Below, one piece after another: positions 37,608-46,099 of a DNA stretch of 64,000 nucleotides; the stretch's first letter is position 1; each line of letters starts with the position of its first letter. The DNA is taken from assembly GCA_963529855.1 (NCBI GenBank), contig CAURZK010000008.1, positions 1 through 64,000 on the forward strand, written 5' to 3'. Source of the DNA: 34-65-8 sp963529855. GTDB lineage: Bacteria > Pseudomonadota > Alphaproteobacteria > Sphingomonadales > Sphingomonadaceae. Both the position numbers and the translations under genes were made by a program. The notes beneath the pieces were generated by a model. The model was not told the origin of the DNA, made no database searches, and saw nothing but the letters and a program-made list of their open reading frames with translations.

Positions 37608-38269
37608 CAATTCTTCCTGTCCAGCGCGGCGAGGAATTCGCCCATTCGCGCCTGCAATGCCGCATCCCACTGCGCCGGGGCAAGCGGCAATCCCAGTCGT
37701 TCCAGGCTGGTAACGCCGAACTCCTCGATCCCGCACGGCACGATGCCGGTGAAATGCGAGAGATCCGGCGCGAGGTTGACCGAAAACCCGTGCATCGTCA
37801 CCCAGCGCCGCACGCGCACCCCGATGGCGCCGATCTTCGCCTCGCGCCCGTCGATGTCGCGGGTCCAGATGCCGATCCGCCCCTCTGCGCGCCAGCTTTC
37901 CACGCCCAGATCGGCCAGCGTATCGATCACCCACCCTTCGATGGCGTGGACGAAACAGCGCACGTCGCGCCCGCGCCGCGCCAGATCGAGCAGGACATAG
38001 CCGATCCGCTGGCCAGGCCCGTGATAGGTGTAGCGCCCGCCCCGCCCTGCCTCGACCACTTCGAACCGTGGATCCAGCAATTCGTCCACGGCAGCGCTGG
38101 TGCCAGCAGTATAGACCGGCGGATGTTCGAGCAGCCAGACCAGTTCGTGCGCCTCTCCGGCAGCGATCGCCCGGTTGCGCGCATCCATTTCGGCCAGCGC
38201 GTCGCGATAGGGGACTGGCGATCCGGCGACGCGCCATTCGATGTCGGAGGTGGTGGACGGGGTATTCAT
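37607..38269 (-). CDS. lipB: Octanoyl-[acyl-carrier-protein]:protein octanoyltransferase
   Basis: The 220-residue LipB moves octanoate from acyl carrier protein to lipoyl domains, the first step of lipoate assembly. RGGRYTYHGPGQRIGY, AKIGAIGVRV (active-site Lys) and GIVPCGI (active-site Cys) are present. ATG 38269 gives the family N-terminus; longer starts add unconserved residues. lipA is not in the window. Confidence 0.95.
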   Translation of the reverse strand: MNTPSTTSDIEWRVAGSPVPYRDALAEMDARNRAIAAGEAHELVWLLEHPPVYTAGTSAAVDELLDPRFEVVEAGRGGRYTYHGPGQRIGYVLLDLARRGRDVRCFVHAIEGWVIDTLADLGVESWRAEGRIGIWTRDIDGREAKIGAIGVRVRRWVTMHGFSVNLAPDLSHFTGIVPCGIEEFGVTSLERLGLPLAPAQWDAALQARMGEFLAALDRKN

Positions 38270-38333
38270 CTGCGGTTGCCTGCCGCCTTGCGCCGGGGTT
38301 ATCAAGCGCAGAGGTTGCAGCAGGAGGGATTGC

Positions 38334-39176
38334 ATGGGTTTTGACATGGGCCGGGCATGGAGCGAGGGCTTGGCCCGCGTGAAGGCCAATTTCCAGCTGC
38401 TCGCGGTGCTGGGCGGCATCTTCTTCTTCCTGCCATCCGTGCTGCTGTTCGTGGCCATGCCGGATGCAATGGGATCGATGATGAACCCCAACATGGACCC
38501 GACCGATATGGAACAGGTCGTGGCCGGGTTCGGCGCCGGGTTCTTCCTGCTCTACCTGTTCATCATCGTGGCGAGTTTCATCGGACAGACCGCGATGATC
38601 GCCCTGATGGGAGACGCGCGGCGGGTTTCGGTGGGTGAGGCGATCGGCACGGGCATCAAGGTCCTGCTGCCGCTGATCGCGATCGCAGTGATCTTCATCC
38701 TGGGATATTTTGTCGCCGGGCTGCTGCTGGGGCTCGTTTTCGGGCTGGTGGTGGCAGGTGCAGGCGCGGTTTCGACCGGGCTGGCCGGGGTCCTGACCTT
38801 TATCGGCGTGGTCGGCGTACTGCTGGCGGTCCTGTGGGTTTTGACGCGCTTTTCGATGACCTTGCCGGTGCTGGCGCTGGAAGGTTCGCTCAATCCGCTC
38901 ACCGCGCTCGGGCGCTCATGGCGCATGACGCGCCCGGCCCAGATGCGGCTGTTCCTGTTCTACGTGCTGCTGGTCGTCGCCTATATCGTGATCGCGCTGG
39001 TCGCGTTCATGATCATGGGCGTGATCGTTGCGGCCATCGGGGCGCCAACGGCGCTCGGTTTCCTGAACGGACTGATCGGCGCGCTGGTGGCGATGGTATT
39101 CTCGGGCGTTGTCGTCGGCATCTACCTGCAGCTGGCAGGGCCGGCGGTCCGAAACGTCAGCGAGACTTTCGAGTGA
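38334..39176 (+). CDS. Glycine-rich polytopic membrane protein, unknown function
   Basis: The 280-residue protein starts at ATG 38334 behind GGAGGGA. Six or so hydrophobic segments fill residues 25-50 and 85-265, with an insert of about 25 charged residues between. The layout resembles the membrane domain found in GdpP- or YciC-like small membrane proteins of alphaproteobacteria. Function is unknown. Confidence 0.8.
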   Translation: MGFDMGRAWSEGLARVKANFQLLAVLGGIFFFLPSVLLFVAMPDAMGSMMNPNMDPTDMEQVVAGFGAGFFLLYLFIIVASFIGQTAMIALMGDARRVSVGEAIGTGIKVLLPLIAIAVIFILGYFVAGLLLGLVFGLVVAGAGAVSTGLAGVLTFIGVVGVLLAVLWVLTRFSMTLPVLALEGSLNPLTALGRSWRMTRPAQMRLFLFYVLLVVAYIVIALVAFMIMGVIVAAIGAPTALGFLNGLIGALVAMVFSGVVVGIYLQLAGPAVRNVSETFE

Positions 39177-39185
39177 TGGGCAAGG

Positions 39186-39210
39186 CGGGGCGGCGGATCA
39201 GGCCGCCCCG
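39186..39210. terminator. GC-rich hairpin between convergent genes
   Basis: A 9-bp stem (CGGGGCGGC with GCCGCCCCG) around a 7-base loop lies 10 bases after the membrane-protein stop and overlaps the methyltransferase stop codon. There is no T-run, so it is a bidirectional candidate rather than a proven terminator. Confidence 0.5.
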
Positions 39211-39833
39211 TCCTTCCAGCCCCAGAACAGCTTGCAGGGCAGCACGTTGAACGGCTCGAAATCCTGGTCGATGTGGGCGAAATGCCGGGCCATGAAATCG
39301 CGCGCGCGATTGGAGAACTGATAGACGAGGAATGCGCCGCCCGGCCGCAGCACACGGTGCGTCGCGGCTGCAATCGCCGGGCCGACTCCATCGGGCAGAG
39401 TCGAGAACGGCAGACCCGACAGGACATAGTCGGCATGATCGTAACCCAGCGCCGCGACGATTTGTTCCACATCCGCGGCAGAGCCGTGGACCGCGTGGAA
39501 CCGGCTGTCGGCAATCGTGCGCTTGAGATAGTCGATGTAGAGCGGGTTGGTGTCGATCACCAGCAGCGCCCCGTCGCGCGGCAAACGCTCGAGCACGGGG
39601 AAACAGAACGTGCCCACGCCCGGGCCGTACTCGACGAACAGCTTGCACTGCTGCCAATCGACCGGTGCCAGCATCCGCCGGATGGTGAAGCGCGAGGACG
39701 GGATGATCGACCCGACCATCTTGGGATGTTCGAGGAAGCCCCGGAAAAACACGCCCCACTGGCCGAACAGTCGCCCCATGCGCTGGCGCAGGCTGCGCGG
39801 CCTCGCCAGCGCCAGATCGCTCGAATTGGTCAA
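39198..39833 (-). CDS. Small SAM-dependent methyltransferase (phospholipid N-methyltransferase-like)
   Basis: The 211-residue protein has the motif FLEHPKMVGSIIPSSR that starts many short phospholipid N-methyltransferases, then the SAM-binding motif VEYGPGVGTF and LLVIDTN. It may methylate phosphatidylethanolamine. The start is uncertain: TTG 39833 with GAGG ten bases upstream, or ATG 39779 giving MGRLFGQW. It is convergent with the preceding membrane gene and divergent from the MFS gene. Confidence 0.85.
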   Translation of the reverse strand: MTNSSDLALARPRSLRQRMGRLFGQWGVFFRGFLEHPKMVGSIIPSSRFTIRRMLAPVDWQQCKLFVEYGPGVGTFCFPVLERLPRDGALLVIDTNPLYIDYLKRTIADSRFHAVHGSAADVEQIVAALGYDHADYVLSGLPFSTLPDGVGPAIAAATHRVLRPGGAFLVYQFSNRARDFMARHFAHIDQDFEPFNVLPCKLFWGWKDGAA

Positions 39834-39945
39834 GAAAGTGAACCTCGTTCTGCGTCCGGCGACCCGCCGGCGGTAAGCTCCGTCGGTTCGCAAATTCCCC
39901 CGCCCATTGCAAGCACGGCTTGCGCGGCGTAGCGGCGTACCGGTC

Positions 39946-41304
39946 ATGGCAGAGGTCGATCCGCACCACCCGCCCACCGCCGCGCTGCCCGCGCGCAAGC
40001 CGATCTCGCGCGAGCGGATGGCCTTGCTTTTCATGGTCATGCTGGTCACCGCGGCCGGCAATACCGCGATGCAATCGGTCATGCCGTCGATCGGGACCGA
40101 ACTGGGCGTTGCCGATGTCTGGATCAGCCTGGCCTATACCTGGTCGGCGCTGTTGTGGGTGATCTGCGCCCCGATCTGGGCGCGGCGTTCGGACCGGCGC
40201 GGGCGCAAGGCGATGATGGCCATCGGCCTTGGCGGCTTCGTCGCCTCGTTCACGCTGTGCGGGCTGGTGCTGTGGTTCGGCCTGTCTGCGGCGATACCCG
40301 CGGCCGCGACGCTGCTGTTCTTCGCTGCCGCGCGCAGCCTCTATGGCGGGTTCGGCTCTGCCGCGCCGCCCGCCGTCCAGGCCTATGTCGCCAGTCGCAC
40401 GCCGCGCGCGGAACGGACGCAGGCGATGGCGCTGATCGCCTCCAGCTTCGGTTTGGGTACGGTGATCGGGCCGGCGCTGGCGCCGTTGCTGGTGTTTCCC
40501 GCGACCGGGCTGACCGGTCCATTCTTTGCCTTCGCGCTGGTCGGGGTCGCGGTGCTGGTTGCGCTGCGGCTGCGCCTGCCCGATGATACCCCCAGCTTCG
40601 CCGCGCGGGGCGAAGTCGTGGGCGCGCCGTTCAGCGCCAATTCGAATCCGGCGGTGGACCGCGACGAACCTGCCGACGATCCTTCTTCCAACCCTGACCA
40701 GATACCCCACCTTTCGTGGCGCGATCGCCGGCTGCGGCCCTGGCTGATCGCGGGCCTGGTCGGCGGACACGCGCAGGCCGCGACGCTGGGCATCATCGGG
40801 TTCTTCATCCTCGACCGGCTGGGCCTGCGGGACGATCCAAGCGCGGGAACCGGCCAGATCGGGCTGGTGCTGATGGGCGGTGCGATCGCGACGCTGCTGG
40901 CGCAGTGGGGCCTTATTCCCATGCTCAAGCTGGGCCCGCGCGCATCGACCTTGTGGGGCATGGCTCTGGCGGTGGTCGGCGTGCTCGGCTTTTCGCTGGC
41001 GCAGGATCTGCACGCGATCGCGCTGGGCTTCGCCATCGCGTCGCTTGGGTTCGGGCTGTATCGGCCCGGTTTCACCGCGGGCGCCTCGCTTGCCGTGACC
41101 AGAGCCGAACAGGGCCAGATCGGCGGCATCGTCGCCTCGGTCAACGGGGCGGCCTATATCGTCGCGCCCGCGGTGGGGGTGTGGCTTTACGGCCATCACC
41201 CGACGATCGGGTTCGCCACGATCTGCATCCTGTGCGCCGCCGTGTTCGCCATGGGCTGGCGCTCGCTGACTGCAGACGAAGTGCTGGAGACGCCGAAGGC
41301 CTAG
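39946..41304 (+). CDS. Major facilitator superfamily transporter
   Basis: The 452-residue protein has twelve hydrophobic helices with the MFS motif DRRGRKAMM in the loop after helix 2. A roughly 40-residue polar central loop (about residues 215-255) splits the two halves. It could be a drug or sugar phosphate exporter; the sequence does not decide. ATG 39946 is preferred over the longer TTG 39907 start. The stop overlaps the convergent arsC stop (CTAG). Confidence 0.9.
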   Translation: MAEVDPHHPPTAALPARKPISRERMALLFMVMLVTAAGNTAMQSVMPSIGTELGVADVWISLAYTWSALLWVICAPIWARRSDRRGRKAMMAIGLGGFVASFTLCGLVLWFGLSAAIPAAATLLFFAAARSLYGGFGSAAPPAVQAYVASRTPRAERTQAMALIASSFGLGTVIGPALAPLLVFPATGLTGPFFAFALVGVAVLVALRLRLPDDTPSFAARGEVVGAPFSANSNPAVDRDEPADDPSSNPDQIPHLSWRDRRLRPWLIAGLVGGHAQAATLGIIGFFILDRLGLRDDPSAGTGQIGLVLMGGAIATLLAQWGLIPMLKLGPRASTLWGMALAVVGVLGFSLAQDLHAIALGFAIASLGFGLYRPGFTAGASLAVTRAEQGQIGGIVASVNGAAYIVAPAVGVWLYGHHPTIGFATICILCAAVFAMGWRSLTADEVLETPKA

Positions 41305-41645
41305 AGGATTTCCTCGACCAGTTCCTTGGGACGGCACAGGCGCACGCCCTTGGCGGTTTTGACCAGTGGCCGCTCGATCAGGCGCGGATCGGCCGCCATC
41401 GCATCGAGGATGTCGTCGTCCGAAGCCTCCGGCAACCCGCGCTCTTGCGCGTCGGTGCCGCGCAGACGCAAGCAATCCGCCGGTCGCATCCCTGCATCAC
41501 GATAGAGTTGTGCGAGCTTGTCGCGGCTCGGCGGGTCCTTGAGATATTCGATCACCGTGACATCCACGCCGGGCCGTTCCATGAGGATCGCCAGCGTGTT
41601 GCGAGACGTGCCGCAGTTGGGATTATGCCAGATCGTCGCTTTCAT
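41301..41645 (-). CDS. arsC: Arsenate reductase (glutaredoxin type)
   Basis: The 114-residue ArsC has the catalytic Cys in WHNPNCGTSRN and the basic residues RPLVKTAKGVRLCRP expected for the glutaredoxin-linked family that reduces arsenate to arsenite. There is no arsR, arsB or acr3 nearby, so it may be a solitary ArsC or a related member of the ArsC/Spx/YffB superfamily. Confidence 0.9.
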   Translation of the reverse strand: MKATIWHNPNCGTSRNTLAILMERPGVDVTVIEYLKDPPSRDKLAQLYRDAGMRPADCLRLRGTDAQERGLPEASDDDILDAMAADPRLIERPLVKTAKGVRLCRPKELVEEIL

Positions 41646-41727
41646 TGTTCGCTCCCGTGAATGCCCCGCACCTGATGCCAGAAAACCGCCACGGCAAGCG
41701 ATATCCGCCTTGAATGCACGATGAGTT

Positions 41728-41746
41728 ATTGATTGTCATTCTCAAT
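41728..41746. promoter_or_regulatory. Fur box upstream of the siderophore receptor
   Basis: The 19-base sequence ATTGATTGTCATTCTCAAT is an imperfect palindrome with perfect 5-bp ends. It fits the alphaproteobacterial Fur/Irr-type iron box. It lies 40 bases upstream of the receptor ATG, where a repressor would block transcription. Functional context (siderophore receptor plus PiuC) supports the call. Confidence 0.72.
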
Positions 41747-41785
41747 AGCGTTAGCGGGCCCTCCGACACGGAGGAAACCAGTAAC

Positions 41786-43975
41786 ATGATTCGTCGCCAG
41801 CTTGCCCGCGCCCTCGTCACAGGCGCCACTTTCGCATCCGTCCCGGCCCTTGCCGAAACGGCGACCGGGACCGAAGAGCAGCCCGGCATCATCGTCACCG
41901 GTCAGTACAAGGCGGACGGGTTGTCGACGCCTCAGCACCAGCTCCCCGTACTCGACACGCCGCAGTCGGTGACCGTCATCGAAGACGATCTTCTGGCCGA
42001 ACAGGGGCGCCGCACGCTGCGCGATACGATGCGCAACGTCACCGGGGTCAGCTTCCAGGCCGGTGAAGGCAACCCCCCGGGCGGCGGCGACGCCTTCAGC
42101 GTGCGCGGCTTTTCCGCGCGCGACGATATCTTCGTCGACGGTATCCGCGACCCGGGCAATTACTTCCGCGATCCGTTCTATGCCGAACGCGTGGAAGTGA
42201 CCAAGGGCCCGGCATCCGCGTTTGCCGGGCGCGGCAACGTGGGGGGCACGGTCAACATCGTCACCCGCCAGCCGATGCTGGAAGACAAGATCGGTGGCGA
42301 GGCCACGATCGGCACCGACGACCTGTACCGCGGCACGTTCGATGTGAACCGCGTGCTGGGCGCGGACAACGGCATCGCCGTGCGCCTGACCGCGATGGGT
42401 CACAGCGCCGACGAACCGGGCCGCGACAATGTCTTCAACAAGCGTTGGGCGATCGCCCCGTCGATCGGGTTCGGCATCGGCGGCGATACTAGCCTCATGA
42501 TCAATTACCTGCATCTGGAGCAGGACGATCGGCCTGACCTGGGCCTGCCGAACGGCCGCAACCCGTCGCTTGCGGGGTCGGGCTTCGAGGGCCGCGCCGC
42601 CCCGGTCGATCGCGACAACTTCTACGGTTATTCGACCGATTACCGCGACGTGCAGACGGACATGATAACCGGGCGCTTCGAACACCGCTTCGGCGAGGCG
42701 CTAACGCTCAGCAACGTGACGCGTTACGCGCATGTCTCGAACGACCAGGTCGTTTCCGCACCGCGCTTCGTGGGTAACGTCACCACGCTGAATGAGAACA
42801 CGCTGGTGGTGGGCAATGCCAAGCCGCGTGACCAGGTGGACAAGCTGTTCATCAACCAGACCAACCTGACCGCCGAATTCGGGTCGGATGCGATGCGGCA
42901 CACGCTGGTGATCGGCGGCGAATACGTCGACGAATCGAGCCACAACCGGCGCCGCCTCGACGCCAACGGTCCGGCCATGAACCTGTTCGAGCCCACCTTC
43001 CAGCCGGGCCCCGCGCTGCCTTACAACGGCACCCGTGCGCGGATCGATCTCGAGACGTTCGCGCTCTACGCCTTCGATACTGTCGAACTGGGCGAACGGG
43101 TCCGCCTGGTCGCGGGCCTGCGCCACGACTGGGTCGAAACGCGCGTACGCGGGTTCGACGACAATGGCATCGCACCGGGCTTCGTCACCGACCTGACCCG
43201 CGAGGACAGCGAATGGAGCGGCAATGCCGCCATCGTGTTCAAGCCGAGCGCCAATTCCAGCCTCTATGTCGCGTATGGCACTGCATTCGAGCCGGGCAGC
43301 GGTGCTGAGGTCGTCCAGATCGCTGGCGGCAACAACAACCCCCCGGTCACGGCGGCCAACTTCAACGTCGCCCCCGAAACCAGCCAGGCGTGGGAAGCGG
43401 GTGCTAAGGCCGATATCCTGGGCGGCCAGCTCCAGCTGTCGGGCGCCGTGTTCCAGATCACGCGCGACAATGCGCGCACGCCCGGCGTCAATCCCGGCGA
43501 TCCGGCCGTGGTGCTCGATGGCGAGCAGCGCGTGCGCGGTTTCGAAGTGCAGGCCGTCGGCAACCTGACCCCGCAATGGGCGGTCTTCGCTGGCTACACC
43601 TACCTCGATGGCGAAGTGACCAAGTCGAACCGCGCATTCGAACTGGGCCAGCGGCTGGACAACACGCCAGAGCATTCGCTGACCGCCTGGACCAGCTACG
43701 CCATCAACGATGCCCTGACATTGGGCGGCGGCGTGCAGCACGTTTCCAGCCGACGCAGCGAGGTGCGTTCGAGCCCGGCTGCAAACATCACGACCGTAGC
43801 CCCGGCGTACTGGGTATTCGACGCCTTCGCCGAATATCGTTTCAGCGACACCCTGGGCGCGCGGCTGAACGTCTACAACGGGGCTGACGAAACCTATTTC
43901 TATTCGTTCGCCAGCGGCCAGTCGATCCCGGCTGCATCACGTGCGGCAACATTGACCTTGACCTTCGACTACTGA
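41786..43975 (+). CDS. Catecholate-type TonB-dependent siderophore receptor (Fiu/PiuA-like)
   Basis: The 729-residue outer-membrane receptor has a signal peptide (cleavage near ALA-23), a TonB box GIIVTG (residues 34-39), a plug with DTPQSVTVIEDDLL, DIFVDGIRD and GPASAFAGRG, and a C-terminal barrel ending in a Phe-Asp-Tyr motif. The plug motifs match Fiu/PiuA and related Fe(III)-catechol receptors. A PKHD hydroxylase gene follows after 19 bases, the standard fiu/piuC arrangement, and a Fur box precedes it. Confidence 0.96.
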   Translation: MIRRQLARALVTGATFASVPALAETATGTEEQPGIIVTGQYKADGLSTPQHQLPVLDTPQSVTVIEDDLLAEQGRRTLRDTMRNVTGVSFQAGEGNPPGGGDAFSVRGFSARDDIFVDGIRDPGNYFRDPFYAERVEVTKGPASAFAGRGNVGGTVNIVTRQPMLEDKIGGEATIGTDDLYRGTFDVNRVLGADNGIAVRLTAMGHSADEPGRDNVFNKRWAIAPSIGFGIGGDTSLMINYLHLEQDDRPDLGLPNGRNPSLAGSGFEGRAAPVDRDNFYGYSTDYRDVQTDMITGRFEHRFGEALTLSNVTRYAHVSNDQVVSAPRFVGNVTTLNENTLVVGNAKPRDQVDKLFINQTNLTAEFGSDAMRHTLVIGGEYVDESSHNRRRLDANGPAMNLFEPTFQPGPALPYNGTRARIDLETFALYAFDTVELGERVRLVAGLRHDWVETRVRGFDDNGIAPGFVTDLTREDSEWSGNAAIVFKPSANSSLYVAYGTAFEPGSGAEVVQIAGGNNNPPVTAANFNVAPETSQAWEAGAKADILGGQLQLSGAVFQITRDNARTPGVNPGDPAVVLDGEQRVRGFEVQAVGNLTPQWAVFAGYTYLDGEVTKSNRAFELGQRLDNTPEHSLTAWTSYAINDALTLGGGVQHVSSRRSEVRSSPAANITTVAPAYWVFDAFAEYRFSDTLGARLNVYNGADETYFYSFASGQSIPAASRAATLTLTFDY

Positions 43976-43994
43976 GCGCCGCAGGCACGGCGCC

Positions 43995-44672
43995 ATGATG
44001 ATCGAGATCGAGGGCGTGCTCGACGCGGATGCGCTGCGGCGCATCCGCGATCGGCTGGACACGGCACCGTGGGCCGATGGCAAGGTGACGGCCGGCTACC
44101 AGTCGGCCCTGGCCAAGAACAACGAACAACTGCCGCATGACTGCGCGGAAGCGCGCGAGATCGGAGCCGAAATCCTGATCGCGCTGGGCAAGAACCTGCT
44201 GTTCCAGACCGCAGCCCTGCCGCGCGCGATCTTTCCGCCATTGTTCAACCGGTACGGCGCCGGTCACACGTTTGGCACGCATGTCGACAATGCCTATCGC
44301 CCGTTGCCGACCGGCGGCCATCTGCGCACGGATCTGTCGGCAACGCTGTTTCTGGCCGATCCCAACGAATACGACGGCGGCGAGCTGGTGATCGAGGACG
44401 GGCACGAGGGCAAGCGGGTCAAGCTGCCTGCGGGCCACCTGTTCCTCTATCCCGCCACGACCCTGCATTCGGTTACGCCGGTCACCCGGGGTACGCGGCT
44501 CGCTTCATTCTTCTGGATCGAAAGCCTGGTCGCCGATGCCGGGCGGCGCGGGATCCTGTTCGACATGGACCTGGGCATCCAGTCCCTGCGCCCGCGCCTG
44601 GGTGACGAGGATCCGGCGCTGATCGCGCTGACCGGCTGTTATCACAACCTGCTGCGCACCTGGTCGAGCTAG
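43995..44672 (+). CDS. Fe(II)/2-oxoglutarate-dependent PKHD hydroxylase (PiuC/YbiX)
   Basis: The 225-residue protein has the iron-binding facial triad: HVD in THVDNAYRP and the distal His in TTLHSVTPVT, with Arg in TRGTR for 2-oxoglutarate. It matches the PiuC/YbiX family found next to siderophore receptors. Its precise substrate is unsettled. ATG 43995 follows the receptor closely and it is iron-regulated through the same Fur box. It overlaps the convergent [2Fe-2S] gene by 4 bases. Confidence 0.94.
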   Translation: MMIEIEGVLDADALRRIRDRLDTAPWADGKVTAGYQSALAKNNEQLPHDCAEAREIGAEILIALGKNLLFQTAALPRAIFPPLFNRYGAGHTFGTHVDNAYRPLPTGGHLRTDLSATLFLADPNEYDGGELVIEDGHEGKRVKLPAGHLFLYPATTLHSVTPVTRGTRLASFFWIESLVADAGRRGILFDMDLGIQSLRPRLGDEDPALIALTGCYHNLLRTWSS

Positions 44673-45208
44673 TCCGGGTTCGCCAGCGCCGGAACTTCGC
44701 GCGCGGCGTCGCCCGGGTCGATTCCCGGCGCGGGTGCGGCGCTGATCGTCTCGCTGCGATTGGCGACCCGGCCCGCCCGCTCGATTGCCCGCACCAGCCG
44801 CGGGTAGACGCCGCAGCGGCATAGATTTGGAATTGCGGCCGCGATCTCCTCACTGCCGGGGCTGGTCGTCTTGCGCAGGAGAGCCGCCGCCGCGATCGCG
44901 ATGCCGGGGGTGCAGAACCCGCACTGGATCGCCCCTTCGGCAACCAGTGCCTGCTGGACCGGATGCGATCGGTCGCGTGCCAACCCCTCGATCGTGGTGA
45001 CGACCCGCCCCTCGGCTTCAGCCAGGGTGATCAGGCAACTGCGCAGCGCCTCGCCATCGACCAGCACCATGCAGGCGCCGCAGTCGCCGTTACCGCAGCC
45101 ATACTTGGTGCCGGTAAGATTGGCCGCATCCCGCAGCGCCCACAGCAGCGGGGTCGCCGGGTCCATGACGAATTCGACCGGTCGATCGTTGACCGTCAGG
45201 CGGGGCAT
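44669..45208 (-). CDS. [2Fe-2S]-binding small subunit of a molybdenum hydroxylase (IorA-like)
   Basis: The 179-residue protein carries two cluster motifs: the plant-ferredoxin-type CGNGDCGACMV with a later Cys, and CGFCTPG plus CRCG of the second domain. This is the small subunit of xanthine-dehydrogenase-type hydroxylases (as in isoquinoline oxidoreductase IorA or aldehyde dehydrogenases). The large molybdopterin subunit is absent from its neighbourhood, so it is an orphan here. It ends with a Pro/Ala tail. Confidence 0.92.
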   Translation of the reverse strand: MPRLTVNDRPVEFVMDPATPLLWALRDAANLTGTKYGCGNGDCGACMVLVDGEALRSCLITLAEAEGRVVTTIEGLARDRSHPVQQALVAEGAIQCGFCTPGIAIAAAALLRKTTSPGSEEIAAAIPNLCRCGVYPRLVRAIERAGRVANRSETISAAPAPGIDPGDAAREVPALANPD

Positions 45209-45228
45209 CGGCAGCTAACCTTGCGCGC

Positions 45229-45987
45229 TCAGTCGCGCCAGCTCGGGTCGATGCGGTCGATCTTGCGCTTCCAGGCCGCGAAATCGGCCGCCCCCGGCCC
45301 GCCCGGCAATGCGACCTGGCCAAGGTCGCGCTGATGCACGGCGACGACCTCGTCAGGGATCATCACGGGCTTGCCCATCGCATGGGTAGCCAGCTGAATT
45401 TCGCAGGCGCGCTGCAACGCCCAGGCTTGCACGAACATTTCCGGCAGCGTGCGCCCCATCACCACCGGCCCGTGGTTGCGCAGCATCAGGATGCGCTTGT
45501 CGCCCAGGTTCTGCAGAAGGCGTTCGCCTTCCTCCGGTCGCACCGTCACGCCTTCGAAATCGTGGTAGCCGATCTGGCCGATGAAATTGCAGGCGTAGAA
45601 ATTGGTCGGTGCCAGCCCGTTCTCGCTCGCGCATACCGCCATCGTGGCAGTGGTGTGCGTGTGACAGATGGCATGGGCCCAGTCGAGGTGCCGGTGGAAA
45701 TAGGCGTGCTGGGTGAACCCGGCCTTGTTGACCGGGTAGTTACCCGAAAGCACGTTGCCGTCGATGTCGATCTTGACCAGGTTGGACGCAGTAACCTCGT
45801 CATACATCAGGCCGAAGGGATTGATCAGGAACGCGTGGTCCTCGCCCGGGACTTTCAGGCTGATGTGGTTGTAGATCGATTCCGACCAGCCGAGGTGATC
45901 GAAAATGCGATAGCAGGCCGCCAGGTCCTGCCGTGCCTGCCATTCCGCATCGCTGCATTCCAACCGCGGTTTCAGCTGGGTCGCCAT
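45229..45987 (-). CDS. Class II aldolase/adducin family protein
   Basis: The 252-residue protein has the zinc motif HTHTTAT in the HAICHTHTT segment and LRNHG, the aldolase class II (fuculose-1-phosphate aldolase-like) signature. It starts at ATG 45987 behind an AGAGGAC site. Many such proteins lack known substrates. It precedes the orphan [2Fe-2S] gene by 20 bases on the same strand, so they could be co-transcribed. Confidence 0.93.
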   Translation of the reverse strand: MATQLKPRLECSDAEWQARQDLAACYRIFDHLGWSESIYNHISLKVPGEDHAFLINPFGLMYDEVTASNLVKIDIDGNVLSGNYPVNKAGFTQHAYFHRHLDWAHAICHTHTTATMAVCASENGLAPTNFYACNFIGQIGYHDFEGVTVRPEEGERLLQNLGDKRILMLRNHGPVVMGRTLPEMFVQAWALQRACEIQLATHAMGKPVMIPDEVVAVHQRDLGQVALPGGPGAADFAAWKRKIDRIDPSWRD

Positions 45988-46099
45988 CGCGCCGTCCTCT
46001 TCCAATTGCCTTTCGCCACCTATCGCACGGGAGCAGGCCGGCGCACAAGGTGCCGATACCCCCTTCCCTCGCAGCGGACACGCAGTTAGTCCCGCGGCG

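Noticed and set aside
39157..41475. A 772-codon minus-strand open frame across the MFS gene
   Set aside because: It covers the strongly supported MFS gene in antisense. Only its last part, in another frame, matches the methyltransferase gene. Composition is that of a shadow frame.
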